A stretch of DNA of 50,908 bases from NCBI GenBank assembly GCA_015680685.1, contig MNCI01022386.1, forward strand, positions 30,914 through 81,821, read 5' to 3'. Of the stretch, positions 32,336 through 44,689 are shown piece by piece. Numbering within the stretch: position 1 is the first letter of the stretch; each line of letters opens with the position of its first letter. The notes under the pieces were generated by a model. That model was not told the DNA's origin. It saw only the letters and a list, made by a program, of their open reading frames with translations, and did not search any database. The translations under genes and the position numbers were made by a program. The DNA is from Gnetum montanum (Eukaryota; Streptophyta; Gnetopsida; Gnetales; Gnetaceae).

Positions 32336-32352
32336 TATCCCCACGACTAAAT
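32336..32352 (-). promoter_or_regulatory. Polypurine tract of element F
   Basis: The minus strand reads TTTAGTCGTGGGGATA directly before TGATGGGGC of the LTR; the same block with AGTCATGGGGGTA precedes the LTR of G. Confidence 0.65.
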
Positions 32353-32529
32353 GAAAACTCATCCTCAAGTTTCTTTATAAAATTGGAAAGGTATAGGATT
32401 ATTGATTAATGCAAGACTTAACAAATTAACTTGAAAAAATTGAGTGTCCAAGTGTACAAATCAACAAATTACAACAATTGTGGTGTTCATGACACAAAAT
32501 TAAATACCATGATATGACTCTGCAAAAAT

Positions 32530-35429
32530 TGGACAACATGTCTCCTGATGCTATGAAGTCGGCTGAGAAGATCAAATAGTCCTAGGTGATGAAGGTTCCT
32601 GAGGCTCTGAAGAACCTTCACCGACTTCAAGCATGTGCGGTGGCCAAGGTAGCTATGACTATCTTACTACTACTGCAACCTCTAGTGGGAAATGAAAAGT
32701 ATCTAGTAATGCTTTCATTTTCCCCTCCTTACTCTTGGGATCATGCATGGTTCATGTAGCTTTGTTAATGTGGGCTTGAACGAGCACATCCCAAGGATAG
32801 GAAATTGCTGGGAATAGCTCTTTGGCATTAATGAACCAAGCACTAAATTTCTTACATTCAATATCGAACACCTTGACTATGTTTTGCAGCTCCTAGTAAT
32901 CATTCATTCTCTTAACTAGGTTCCTGGTAATTGATCATTGGTCAACAAATCATGCCTGAAGAACCTCAAGTTTAATGTTTTCCATCTTAAGCTTTTTATT
33001 AGTGTCTTTATGGTGCTTGAACTCAACCTCATACAACAAGTACAAGCTAGCCACCTATTTTTCTAATTCAAACCATGATCGTCTAGTGATCATCATGGCT
33101 AGGTTTGCATAGCAGAGATTGGACAAGTCCATTTACTCTACCATTTCTTCAATTTTCAACACCTTCAAGTAGATCTCTACTCTATTATAAGCATTTATTT
33201 CATCAATGATGGGCTATCACACCTCTCTTCCTTAATAGAGTTGCTAGAGGGCCTCGTTTACTTTTGCCTTAGCCATTTGAATATGCTTCACATTCACTTC
33301 TTTCTATAGGAAAATCAGGTTTATAGTGATTCTTGACTCTTTCAAATTTGAAAGCCTCATTTTTCTAAGCGACAATCTCAATGGTAGATTTTTGGCATAA
33401 GTCTCAGACATCCTCCATAGGCAAATTATGATTCTTTGTAGCCAATTTCCTTAGTTCTATGATTATCTTGGTGAGCTACTCTTGGTGTTGATGAATGAAT
33501 TCTTGCATCTATTATTTTTGTGCATTAACATTATGTAAGTGATGATTTTCTATGGTTATTGATTCATTTTCTTGGTGCATTTGAACCAAGTCCCTCTAAA
33601 CTAAGTAGGTTTTTACTTCTACTATGGACTGGTTGAAGATGGCCATCACCATTTCCTCCTCAGCTTGTTTTAATCATTCATGAATCTATCAAAAAGCTTC
33701 ATCTCTAGTTGTTGCTAGATTAAGGAGTGTGAGATTAGCAAAATGAGCACATAGTTTAGCAACTTTCGTGGCCAAGCACTAGTTTTGTACTTGAGTTGTT
33801 TCAAGTTATCATTCTAGGATGATGCATTTTCCCTTTACTTCCAACAGCTATGACTAGATTGTAGTAATGTTTTCTGGAAAATCAAAAATATCCAGAACTA
33901 ATTACCTAATCCCCAATAATTGGTCTAGAAAGTCTTCATGATGGGTTACACTTAATCTTTTGTTGGTTGTGCTAGATGTTTGCACATCTTGAAGTGTAGA
34001 TATATCTAGTACAGATGCTATAGGTGCGTTAAGTGCTTCTGTGACTCAGTCAGCAACTACTGCAGTAGCAGTCTCCTGCCCTTGGTGCTACATCACCAAT
34101 ACAGTTGCCCCCTCACCCTCCTCTAAGCATACAAAAAAAGAGAAAGCATTCCCAAAGATTTATAGAAATAAATGATGTTCAGATAGAGACACCGTTACCT
34201 CTCAAGCACTAGGATTCGATCTTATGGGAAATTGCATTCGTTGGGTAGAGGATATTAGTCCATATCTTTTCATATGGCTAATTGTCTGAGCCACCTCATT
34301 AAGGTGACACATTGTAGGTCAATATATAGATGGATCTCCACCACTTGTTCCTACATGCTATTCCTACTCACACAAGAGCTATTCTTGAATTTTGTGCAAA
34401 TGCTTAATGGCTACATGGGCTTGTAGCATTATTTCTTAAGTAGGAAAAGGAGGTCGTGGTTGTTTCTCCCCTTCTTTAGACATGACAGGTGTCTTATCCT
34501 TCATCATTTAGGTTGATGAGGCAATAGGAGCATGCCTAATCATTTCATTTACATAGCAGATGATTCCTATCCTTTTGCAAAGTTTTCGGATGAGACATGA
34601 AAAGGTAGGATTTTTCTTCCACATTCATTTTCTTTGAAGCATTTCTTGATTTCTAAGTAGATCATCTGTGGAATATTTTCTAGAAATCTTCTACTTAGAG
34701 CGATGCATGCTTGGGTGAAAAAAGTGATCACCTTACTAGGCCTCACCATCAAATTGAGGTAATAGGATGCTATCTTGAAGTATATGCATTCCACCAGTGT
34801 AAATGCACTGAACTTCTTACGGTCAACCCCATAACACCACTAGGTCCAGTCCTTTTTGGCCTCAAGCTCAGCTTGTATAGATAACTCTACCAATTATGTC
34901 CCAGTATCAGGCAACCCAAGCACTTGTGTGATAGCTTCAGCTAAGGAGGACACTTCAATATCCTTGATCTTCATGGTGGAGCCTACCCTTCTATTATTCC
35001 AAAAGAGGTACATCTCTCCCATGTACCACTTCCCACTAGAAGTGATGATTGGCCACATGGGAGAGGTTTGCAATTGTGTTTTCACCTCTACTAGAGCATG
35101 CTCCAAAAATGGCCCAAAGTTTAGTTCCTAGAGGACGAAGCATTGGATTTTATGGGGCCTAATAGTGTTAAGGTAGGCTTGTGTTAGTGTGACTTCAAGC
35201 CTTAATATGGGTCCTAGTAACTCCCCACATTGTGATTATTCTGTTACAACTTCCTTTTCAAAAATTTTTTGAACAAATTTCACTTCAGACTCCTCTTGAA
35301 GAGGTCTTGTTCCATGGGTTTCCTCTAGCTAATCTTGGGCATGCTCTTGCTAGCCCCTTCTAGTTCTAGGCCATTTCTCCCTTGGTTGAGAGGTTCCTCC
35401 CTCTTGCAGTTCTTTTGATTTTGGTGCAT
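32530..35429 (-). pseudogene. Extra ORF of element F, after integrase
   Basis: The decayed homologue of the ORF at 26119-28914. The start codon (35427-35429) follows GTGATTACAA, where E has GTGATTGCAG. The globular domain is visible at 34567-35106 (SPMWPIITSSGKWYMGEMYLFW, LGLPDTGT, then YFKIASYYLN), matching PLWPILSESGAWYLGEMYQFW, LNLPNTGP and YFKIATYHIF in E. The region around 32640-34140 corresponds to the coiled coil (for example TKNHNLPMEDV against RENRTLSMEEV). Stops and frameshifts are numerous. It sits between integrase and the 3' LTR, the place where Athila-type elements carry an env-like ORF; no membrane segment is clear here. Confidence 0.6.
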
Positions 35430-35876
35430 TTGTAATCACAACATAACCATGGGTTAGCAATTGTTGTGCAACATGAAACAATTGGGATACCTTATCTTTG
35501 TGGGATAGTTACACTTGGCTAATTTGTGATTATGGCTAATTTAATCAATTTTAATCATTATTGTATGTGTTTTAATGCTAATAAGTTATTTCGAAGGGTG
35601 TTGGAAGGGTTAACTCTAAAAAATTGATGGTTTCATATTGTTGTATTCATTAACCCTTTGAGGAAGTTAGAAAAATTTTCAAAAAATCTCATCACAAACC
35701 TTAAGGTTTGCAGCTACTATGATTAAGAGCTTACCTCTAGTAGCTACAAGATCAAATAACAAATGCATATGAACAAACAGTTGGAAAGTTATGGGCTCTA
35801 GAAGGTTTGGGCTTTAAAAAATGGCAAAAACTTCCCTCATGTTATGAAGCAAATGTCAAAAAATTACAAAGTATGT

Positions 35877-35920
35877 GGTGGTATATATAGAGTTTTTGAC
35901 ATGCATTGATGGGGCTTGGT
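35877..35920 (-). promoter_or_regulatory. Internal U3-like block with TATA box in element F
   Basis: ATGCATTGATGGGGC (35901-35915) is identical to 15 bases of the U3 of F (32291-32305). On the minus strand it is followed by CTATATATACC. The TATA is about 450 bp upstream of the extra ORF start. Together with the block in E this suggests a second promoter; not proven. Confidence 0.5.
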
Positions 35921-37474
35921 TGACGAGTAGGGTCGGTTGCATCGACAAGTTTTGTTGATATAGTTGTTGACCATTGTTGACTGACATTAACTTTAGTCAA
36001 ACTTCTAAAATACAAGGAGTTTTGGAGTGAGATTGGGATCAAATGGAAGCCCAAAAAGCCATGAACATGATGAGAATAGTAGAAGAGGGTGTTAAAACTC
36101 AAAAAATTTGGAAAATTGAAAAAATTGGTTTAGAAAATGAATTTAATGAGAGTTTAAGGAGCATAGAGTGGTTTACAAAATGGAGAATGCAAAAGATAGG
36201 ATTGTAGCAATGTCTAAGGTAAGTAACTTAACTAACCAAGCCAAGAGATATGTAAGTGGGTCCTCTCCATAGCAAGCACATGCTCTTTCTAGCCTTGCAT
36301 AACCTCAACTAAGGAGTCCATGGGCCCCATGGTTGATTAATGATCATGAAAAGCTAAGGATCGACCAGAAAGGATCTACCCAATAATGTTAATATATCAA
36401 AATAAGACATCAAGCATAACATAGAACCTAACAATGAGGTGAGTTATGGCAGCATAGATGGATGATTGAGAAGGTGAAATGGAATCCCGAATTAAGGTCA
36501 TAAGAAGTCCCTTGTAAAATTTGTATTTAAAATGACCTAAGAAGATCCATCCTTAATCAAGACCAAAACCAACCTCTTTCATTGAATTTGCATCACCATT
36601 CCAAGACCGATTCGCCCCCTTGAGACATAAGAGTGCATCTACAAAACAACCACAATTCCATAAAGAGAAGAAAAGAGAAGTAAGAAGTGAGAGAGGACCT
36701 TAGTTAGAGGGGACCTACAGGCATGGGTAACATGTCTTTCTAGTTCCATAACCAGTGATTGTAAGGTGTACTTTAAATTTCCATCATGTTTTTTTTTATT
36801 TTTTTTATTTGGATGGGAACCATATCATGCAAAGACTTTATTTAACTTTCTATTATTGGACAACATGGAATGGTAAGAAGCTCATGAAAACACTTAAGCA
36901 CCCAAGTAAGTAGAAGAGTACAAAGAGTATTGAGTCCCCTTAAAGTCACACCTTGTACAAACCCTTTGAATCCTTCCCAACTCTAGAAACTACCAAGGTC
37001 ACCAATTGATTAAAGTTTCTTTAATGAAAGGAACCTCACACTCCTAGAACAAGGAAAACCATAGAGTTCATGACTAGGTGGATTATGTGGACTCACTACT
37101 TGTTCCATGGAAAATAACCTATGTCATAGTCATCAAACATCAGAATTTAAAAATAGAGACTAGACATTGACAATCACAACATTAAGCACAAACCACCATT
37201 TGTAACAACAACTACTACATTGTGTCTTGCAGTAATAAAGCACTTTTACTAGCAAAAAATAATGAAAGTTCACACTTAAACAAAACAGAGTTAAATATAG
37301 AAAGAAAGTGTAAAAATATCCAAGAAAGATTGAAATGTATTAATGATGGTGTAAAGCAAAAAATGTTGTAAAATATGGAAAATATTTTAAAATTAAAAAG
37401 GTATAAAAGAAAAAAATTTCAAAATAAAAAAATGTGTAAAAAAAAGTAGAAAAACTAAGGAGCCATGTGTTTCA
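35921..37474 (-). other. Spacer between integrase and extra ORF in F
   Basis: Non-coding, with an A/T-rich tract at 36786-36812. It matches the spacer in E (24252-25570) and in G (about 49850-50908), so it is a stable part of the family. Confidence 0.65.
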
Positions 37475-40400
37475 TTAAAGTAGATGGCCATCTCCCCCAC
37501 AATTAAGTTGAAAGGAGAAGATCCAAAAAACTAACTGTGGTTGTCCATTTGTTGAGGTATTTGCTGCACTGGCTTGCTTAGGTTCATGGAAAAGCTTTAC
37601 TTGTTGGATGTTGATCAACTTCTTTTTATTTTGGCTTTCAGGTTTGTATATGGTTATGACCCTAGAAGAAAAGGTTTCATCAATTATATAAGGTCCTTCC
37701 CACAATGTTTGGAATTTTTTTTCTGAGGTACATGTGTGGGATTCTAGTAAAGAACCTTATCTCTTGGTTGAAATTTCACGTTTTGTATTCTAAGGTCATG
37801 TTGTTGTTTGTTGAATGCCTTATGAACCTCATTCAAAGATAGGGCCACTAATCGATTTTCATCTAACACATTTAGGTTGATTAGTCTTTTATTTTTTGCT
37901 AGACTCAGGTCAAGGTCTAGATCATAGGTTGTTGAGAGTGTACAAAGCTCAAATTGAATTGAGAGCATTAGAAGTTTCTCATACACTAACTCATAGGGAG
38001 AATAGTAAATAGGGAATTTCCATGTTAAGTGGTAGGCCCAATGAGCATTGTTGGGTGTTGTGCTCCAATCTCTCATATATTTACTTATGGTTCTTATTAA
38101 GATCTTTGTGATCTCCTTGTTAGTTACCTTTGCTTGACTATTGGCTTGGGGGATGATAGGGTATTAATTTATGTTTGACCTCTAAGTGTTGCATAAGTTT
38201 GTGAAAGGTGGCACCTGTAAAGCGAGTTCCATTATCAAAAATTAGTGCATGTGGCATCCCAAACCTATTTACAACATTTTGTTGCACAAATCTAACAGCA
38301 ATGGATGATGTACAATTGGTGACGACTACTGCTTCTACCCATTTGGTGCAATAGTTGACTACTATAATAACATATTCCTTTTCATTTCACATGGGTGTGA
38401 TGGGACCCATGAACTCGATTTCCCATATGCAAAGGGTTCCAATGGCTAAATCCACTATTGAGGATCCTCCATTCAAGTAGTCATTCCAACATCTCTTCGA
38501 TAGCATTCATAAGACTAGACAAACTAGTGGGCATTCCTAAAGATTGTAGGCCAATAGTATTTTGCCATCAAGATTTTTATGGCCGTGCATTTCACTAAAT
38601 AGTGAGCATCCTAAAGAATGAGTAGTTGATCCATATTAGGGACATACCAATGAACTAGGTCATTAATGCATACCTTGTAAAGGTGTCCATTGATTTTCAT
38701 GAAGTGCTTTTCTCAATGAAGAAACTATTGTTTCTTCCTAAAGTTTAGATCTTGTGGCATCTTTTGAGTAAGAAGGTAAGTGAGAATTCCATCATACCAT
38801 TTTTTTCTATGAGAACTCAATCATTTATTTCTCCTACAAAAAGAAGTTCATCTGGAAATTGATTATAGAGCGAGCTCTCCTCCTCTTGGTTATCCCATAT
38901 TAAGCAAGAGAGGTGGCCAATGATCACATTCTCAATCCCTTTCTAATCTACATTTGTGAGATTGAATTCCTGCAAGATCATGAACCACCGTATGATATGG
39001 GGGCTCACCATTGGCTTATTCATTAGGAACCAGATGGTACTATGATTTATATACACAAATGCTTTGTATTCAAGAACATAGTGCCTAAACTTTTCTAGAG
39101 CATACATCATTGCCATTAGTTCTTTCTTAATTGTGGTGTAATTCAATTGTGCATCCACAATGCTTTAGCTTACATTGTGGATGTAATATGGAGGTTTCTT
39201 ATTATCCAGTTGCATAAGCATGACTCCCAAGGCATAATTAGATGCATTTGTCATTATGTGGAATGGTATGGACTAGTTTGGTACCTATAGAATTTGAGTT
39301 TCTATGAGTTTTTCTTTTAATTATTGGAATGCATGTTCACATTCCTTGATCCAGATGAATGGAGCATATTTCTTCATAAGATCAACCAATGACTTTATGA
39401 TCTTAGAGAAATTCTCTATGAATCACCAGTAGTAGTTGGCATGTCCAAGGAATGATCAAACATCTTTAACTATCTCTGGTTGATGTGTAATTCCTTGGAT
39501 GACCTTTATTTTTCTAGGTTTACCTCAATCCCTACCTAAGTAATTTTGCCAATTAAATGGATTTTTTGCCAATTAAGCCTAAGGTTGTTTCGACACATCT
39601 TTTTAGAACCTACTCAAGGCAATCCATGGCTTACTCAAATGTAGCCCTATAGGTAGAAAAGTCATCCATAAAGACTTCTATCCTACTAACAATTTTATAT
39701 TAAAAAAATACTAAGGACCAAGTGTTGAAATGCTTTAAGGACATTGCATAGACCAAATGACATCTTACAATATGCAAAAGTTCCCTAAGGGCTCATGAAT
39801 GTCATCTTGGCTTAATCTTCTAGTGCAATTTGGATTTGGTTATAGCCACTATAATCATGCAAGAAGCTATAATAGAAATGCTTGGAGATTGTATCCAACA
39901 CTTGATCCATAAATGGCAATGGAAATGATTTTAAATGTTATCATGTTCAATAGCCTAAAGTTGATGTAGACTTGCCACTTGCCACCTTTCTTTGGTACAA
40001 TATGAGTGGGCTAATCCACTCACTATCTGTGATGGGATAGATGAACCCAATCTTGAGGAGTTGTTTTTTTTTTCTCTTTTATGATCTACTTCAATTTAGG
40101 GTTTAGCTACCTTTTTGGCTACCTTCTTGGCTTCATGGCTAGGTCAATGTAGATGTGATGTTGGCATATCCTTGGATTGATTCCTATCAGTTTCAGATAT
40201 GACCAAGCAAAGGTTGTTGGCCATTTGTTGACAACTTGCAGCAACTTGTATTTTTTTTTAGGGGCAAGATTTTCATTGATTGTGACTAGCTTTCCATTAT
40301 TTTAAAATGCATACTTCATGTCAATTGGTAGAGTTTTTAACTCTAGGGACTCATATTTGAAATTTTTTAGGGATTTCCAACTCTCCCCAATAGGTATCAT

Positions 40401-41110
40401 CATCTTCATCATCAAAGAGTTAGTGGTGAACTTGCTCAAGTTCATCCATGCCTTTGACATAGGCATATGTAGGCTCTTAGTTGGTTTCATGAATAATGTG
40501 CTATTGTTAGAATTAGCTATCAACCACTAGGTGCCCTCCTATTTTGTGGCTTCTGCATACAGGTACCTTTGAATACCTATTTTCTGTGCACATTGATTGT
40601 ATGCTTTGATGAATGTACTTTGAGTGAACTATATTTTCTACATGGAATTACACCCATTAATACTCTACAAAATGCATGGAACACACTTCTTCTCTAGCCT
40701 TTCAAATTCATTCTCCTTGGATATTTTCAAAGAGAGGTCCCTTATGCCAATTCACGCATCAACTAGGCTTAACCAAGCCCTTCCCATAATGATGGGGAAG
40801 TTACCTTTGCAATTTTTCACCTTGATTACTAGAAAATCAGTAGGATAGGACCACCCACAAACTATGGTCATAATGTCCTTCACTAATCCCAAAGGGATAG
40901 TGATTGATTAGCATGCAATTCTAAATAGATGTTGCTTTTCTTAAGAGGTGGTAGGTTCCAAGCTTTATGCATGACATGGGAGATGAGATTGATACCAAAA
41001 CTAGAATCAAGAAGATTCTTGCATGGCTCATGTATAGTGATCTATAAGTAGATAAGAGGACTTCCTAGGTAAAATATTTTTGTGGGAAGATTGTCAACCT
41101 TGATCCAATT
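37475..41110 (-). pseudogene. pol of element F (PR, RT, RNase H, INT)
   Basis: Decayed gypsy pol. Protease about 41110-40720: NLLDSSFGINLI (the DSG-type site degraded to DSS) and IMGRAWL. RT about 40260-39350: WSYLKLIGINP, catalytic FMDDF, and FLGHANYYW-like thumb motif. RNase H about 39230-38880: DAQLNYTTIKKELMA, with YINHS where YTDH is usual, and IIRWFMILQEF. Integrase about 38660-37740: GPITPM-type and AKVTNKEI motifs, then NNAHWAYHLTWKFPI and SPYELVYEK. The C-terminal WEGPYII segment at about 37700 ends pol. Similarity to Athila/Tat integrase is the basis for the lineage. Stops and frameshifts throughout. Confidence 0.88.
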
Positions 41111-41799
41111 AGAAATAGCATGAGTTATCATCACAGTGCAGATCCAAGGTGGCATTTAGTTTAAAGGGAACTCGAATGTGTTTGATGTAGAGGATGAGGG
41201 TATTGGAGGTATAGGGTGACTAGATACATTAGGTTGTGAGGGTTTGGGAGGACTGTTGGATAAAAAAAAAGGTCATTTTCTAGATTGATTATTCGAACCA
41301 CTCGATTGAAAGGCTCGTTGTGAATGTATAGCCCTTGTAGCATTTTGTTGCTGCAATTGTGAAGGAGTTTTACCTTGCATGGATAGAGTATGAGGTAACT
41401 GGGTTGAGGGTGGAGGGATGTGTGCAAATGGATGTAAAGGGTGGTATGGATATCGGTGTTCCCCTTGAGTAGATGGTGAATTAGTTTGATGGTACTCTAG
41501 AGGGTAATAGTGATTTTGGAATGATGCATGGCCAGTAGAACTTCATGGAGAGATGGGTTGCTAAACATAGTACCTATATGGATCAAGTTATCGATAATGG
41601 TATTACTGCCTTGGCGATGGTATTCCCCACAACTATGGTTTTTGCCACTATTTGTATTTCTCATACAGTTTTGGTGGAACTCCACTTGGATAGTAAGCTT
41701 GTTGTTGTTGGTGGAGTTACCTTGGATTACCTTGAGGATAAGGCAATTTTTTGGGTGCTTGCTTTCATGCTAGTTGAGGATTCATTACATACATCCCAG

Positions 41800-43300
41800 A
41801 CTCTTATAAGTGTGACAACATAGGGCAACATCCCTTAGGATGTTCATATTGACAAATGTCACATCCAATGTCATCATCAGAGTCTATCTCCATAACTTCT
41901 TCTACTACAGCATCTTTGCCCTTACCTCTGGTAGACATGTTTAGATTCTTTCCACCTCTTGTAGTTATTATCACTATTTTTCTCTTTGGATTCTTCAATA
42001 ATCTTCATAGAGATATGGAATTTCTCATCCAAAGAGTCCCATAATTTATCAACCTTTATTGAAATATTAGAAATAGATTTTTGAATGGGCAAGGTTTTCT
42101 TATTTACCACTTCATCAAGTGATGACTCCTCATCACAAAATTAAACCTCCCTTTTCCTTATGGAAGGATCCCTATTATACTCTTCTACACTTTCCCTTTT
42201 TCACAACTCGCCTTCTTCTTTTAAAACCTGCTCTATCAGCCTTTGTATCTAATGAGCTCTTAGTTTAAATAATCTTCCTTGGGCATAAACCCCAAGAGTT
42301 CTTCTAGTTTCTGCTATGAGTCCATCTATGATATGATGGAGTTTTTTCCTTTAAGAGTAACCATGGCCAGGGCATCAATGTAAGAGAAAATAATATCTAC
42401 CCATGGTAGCATCCAAGGGTTCATGTATTCCTTGTTTCTAGTCTTAGATTTGCCTTCTTAGATTAGACACTCGAGAGTATGTATGGTATTTGTCATTAAA
42501 TAGCTCAAGCATTGTACTCCATCGGCAGATAGATTTTGGCTCTAAGAACTAGTAGCAACTTTCAGCTTCCTTGATGAGTGTCCTAGGGAATAGCTTGAGT
42601 TTTTTCCAATCATTTTCGATGTTTTTCAAGGCATAGGCATCATGAAAGGCTTGTAGATGGTTTTTCAAATTAGAGTTATATTCCCCCTCAAATTTTGGGA
42701 TATTGTTCATGTCTAAGCACTTAATTCAACTATCTTTCACATGCCTAGTTGGAATCTTAACTACCTCTACAATGTTAAGTAGGATTTGAGTTGCTAAAAA
42801 AGGTTCATCATCATCATTGTGTTGATGATATTGATGATGGTTCCTATCATCCCTTCGTTCTTGGTAGGCTCTACAATCACTGTTATTCCATTGATCACAT
42901 TCATTATAGAAGATGAAGGAGAATTTTCAGAATTAGATGAAGAGGAAGGTGGACTACCACCACCACCATGGTGTCCACCACCACCTCTTCACTTATCACA
43001 ACCACAATCCTTAGATTCCTTATCATTCATATGTTTACACAAGTCCCTGCCTTAATTATCACTTTTTTTAACCTAGTTTGTTAATAGTGGATTGCAGGTT
43101 CAGGGTTACAACCTCATCATCATTAACTAGGGGTGGAGAATCTTCATGTTGAGATCCCCTAGAGGGAGGATCCTTATTGTCATCTTGGTTTAGTAGGAAC
43201 AAGGGATTAGTGAAGTGTTTCCCCTTTGCAAACTCATGGTGCTTCTGGTGGCAATCTCTCCTGCATTGTCAGAGTGATGTTGACCTTGAGTTCATCCAAT
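41800..43300 (-). pseudogene. gag of element F
   Basis: A decayed gag with the same landmarks as in E: IPKFEGEYN, HLQAFHDAY, WKKLKLFPRTL (42700-42560), HHIIDGL (about 42330), QRLIEQVLKEEGEL and the C/H stretch CDICQYEHPKGCCPML (about 41815-41870). The segment between 42950 and 43300 is the hydrophilic N-terminal part. A Pro/Gln-rich tail (41130-41800) leads to protease. Confidence 0.75.
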
Positions 43301-43352
43301 GATATTAATAATGTTCACTATACCTAGATAGCACATGTTTCAACAAACAGAG

Positions 43353-43370
43353 TCCCTAGTAATGGTGCCA
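43353..43370 (-). promoter_or_regulatory. Primer-binding site of element F (tRNA-Asp-like)
   Basis: The minus strand reads TGGCACCATTACTAGGGA, one base from the 5' LTR; same type as in A and E. Confidence 0.75.
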
Positions 43371-43371
43371 A

Positions 43372-44252
43372 TGATGAGTAGTAAAGGGTACCCCTACGTC
43401 CAACCATAAGAACCACAAAGCGTTGACGTGTGATCTAGTCAAATTTTGTGGACTCTCTAGTTTTCGATGCACTAGTCTTCTAGGAAGTGAATCTTACCCT
43501 AAAGGTCATTCGTTGTCTTTTCAATTACACTTGTGAAGTACAAAGGTATGATTAAGTGTAATCAAGGCATATTATTTTTATCATTTTATGTTTTATGGTT
43601 TTGATGCTTAAAGAGAGAAAGATGAAGTAATTTAATGAATAATTTAATTTAACTAACTAACTAGTCTCTAGCTCGTCCAAACATAAGCATCTGATCCCAC
43701 TTTCCATACATGTTTTGAACCCATGTATCTGCTACTGGGATACCAAGCACTACGCTACTAGGTGCACCAAGCAATAATGTTGTTGGGATTACCAAGCAAA
43801 TATGTGTTATGCTTAAAGTGATCATACTTATGTATTTAATTTATCTAGCTTATCTTGCTTAATTAGCTTAATTACTAAAAAAACATTAAATAAACAACTA
43901 AAAACATTAAATGTAGGAATAAATATCTAAACTATCCAGAATGCTGCAAGGTTATCACGAAGCTCATCTTTATTATCATAAACATTGTCATGCTCAAGTA
44001 CGACAATGCTCAAATAAAGATTTGTACACTCAATGACTCCTACTGTGGGTACTCAGAAAAAATATTTCAACTTTCAAATGGAAAAACTACAAGAGATTTG
44101 CTACAATGACTGAATGATGTCATAAATGTAACTAGTGAGTGTGTATTTATAAGCAAAAATAGACCTTGTGTTAATAGGGCTATGTCAACAAGAACCAATT
44201 GATGGGGCTACATCAATGAGGCCTCATCAATGTAGCCAACCACAATCCATTA
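43372..44252 (-). repeat. 5' LTR of element F (881 bp)
   Basis: Starts TGATGAG; ends CCATTA where the other LTR has CCATCA. It matches 31483-32335 along its length, with the same CATTGATGGGG-type U3 and TATA box (44144-44151, minus). Confidence 0.9.
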
Positions 44253-44257
44253 CAATA

Positions 44258-44639
44258 GATACATTAATTTTCTCAAGCTTTCAAGCCTTCATCTGTACTT
44301 TCAAACCCCCTTATTCTCACATTTGTTAACATTTACCATTTAATATAAGATTTGTCATTGTACCTATTTGGCCTTATTATTCTCTTATTTTATTTATCTT
44401 TAAATTCAATGTTATGATCTTGTTATACATACTTTTATTACATTTTAACCTGCATTTAAACAAAGTTAGTAATATACTTGTACAATCCCTAGGTGATTGA
44501 CAAGACCATCTAGGGTACTTCAAATCCTTTTTGGGGCCCACAAATCTATGAGTTAAGCTATCACATAGGAAATCTTTTAGTTTTACAATGTCAAAATTTT
44601 TCATCATTACAATACCTTCCCTCACCATATGACCAAATT
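44258..44639. other. Spacer right of element F, nothing recognised
   Basis: AT-rich sequence between F and the gag of element I. It may be the leader of I or the tail of H. Confidence 0.4.
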
Positions 44640-44689
44640 TCTCTAATGGATTTCTATATATGTTTTTTTATACAATTGATAGATGTTGA

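Larger units (their letters stand above)
31483..44252 (-). mobile_element. Full-length gypsy element F (Athila/Tat-like), 12.8 kb
   Basis: A minus-strand element flanked by CAATA (31478-31482 and 44253-44257). LTRs are 853 bp (left, 3') and 881 bp (right, 5'). From right to left it holds primer-binding site, gag, protease, RT with FMDDF, RNase H, integrase, spacer and extra ORF, then polypurine tract. The order RT-RH-INT defines Ty3/gypsy. Every frame carries many stops, so it is dead, but the layout is complete and serves as the reference for E and G. Confidence 0.92.
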
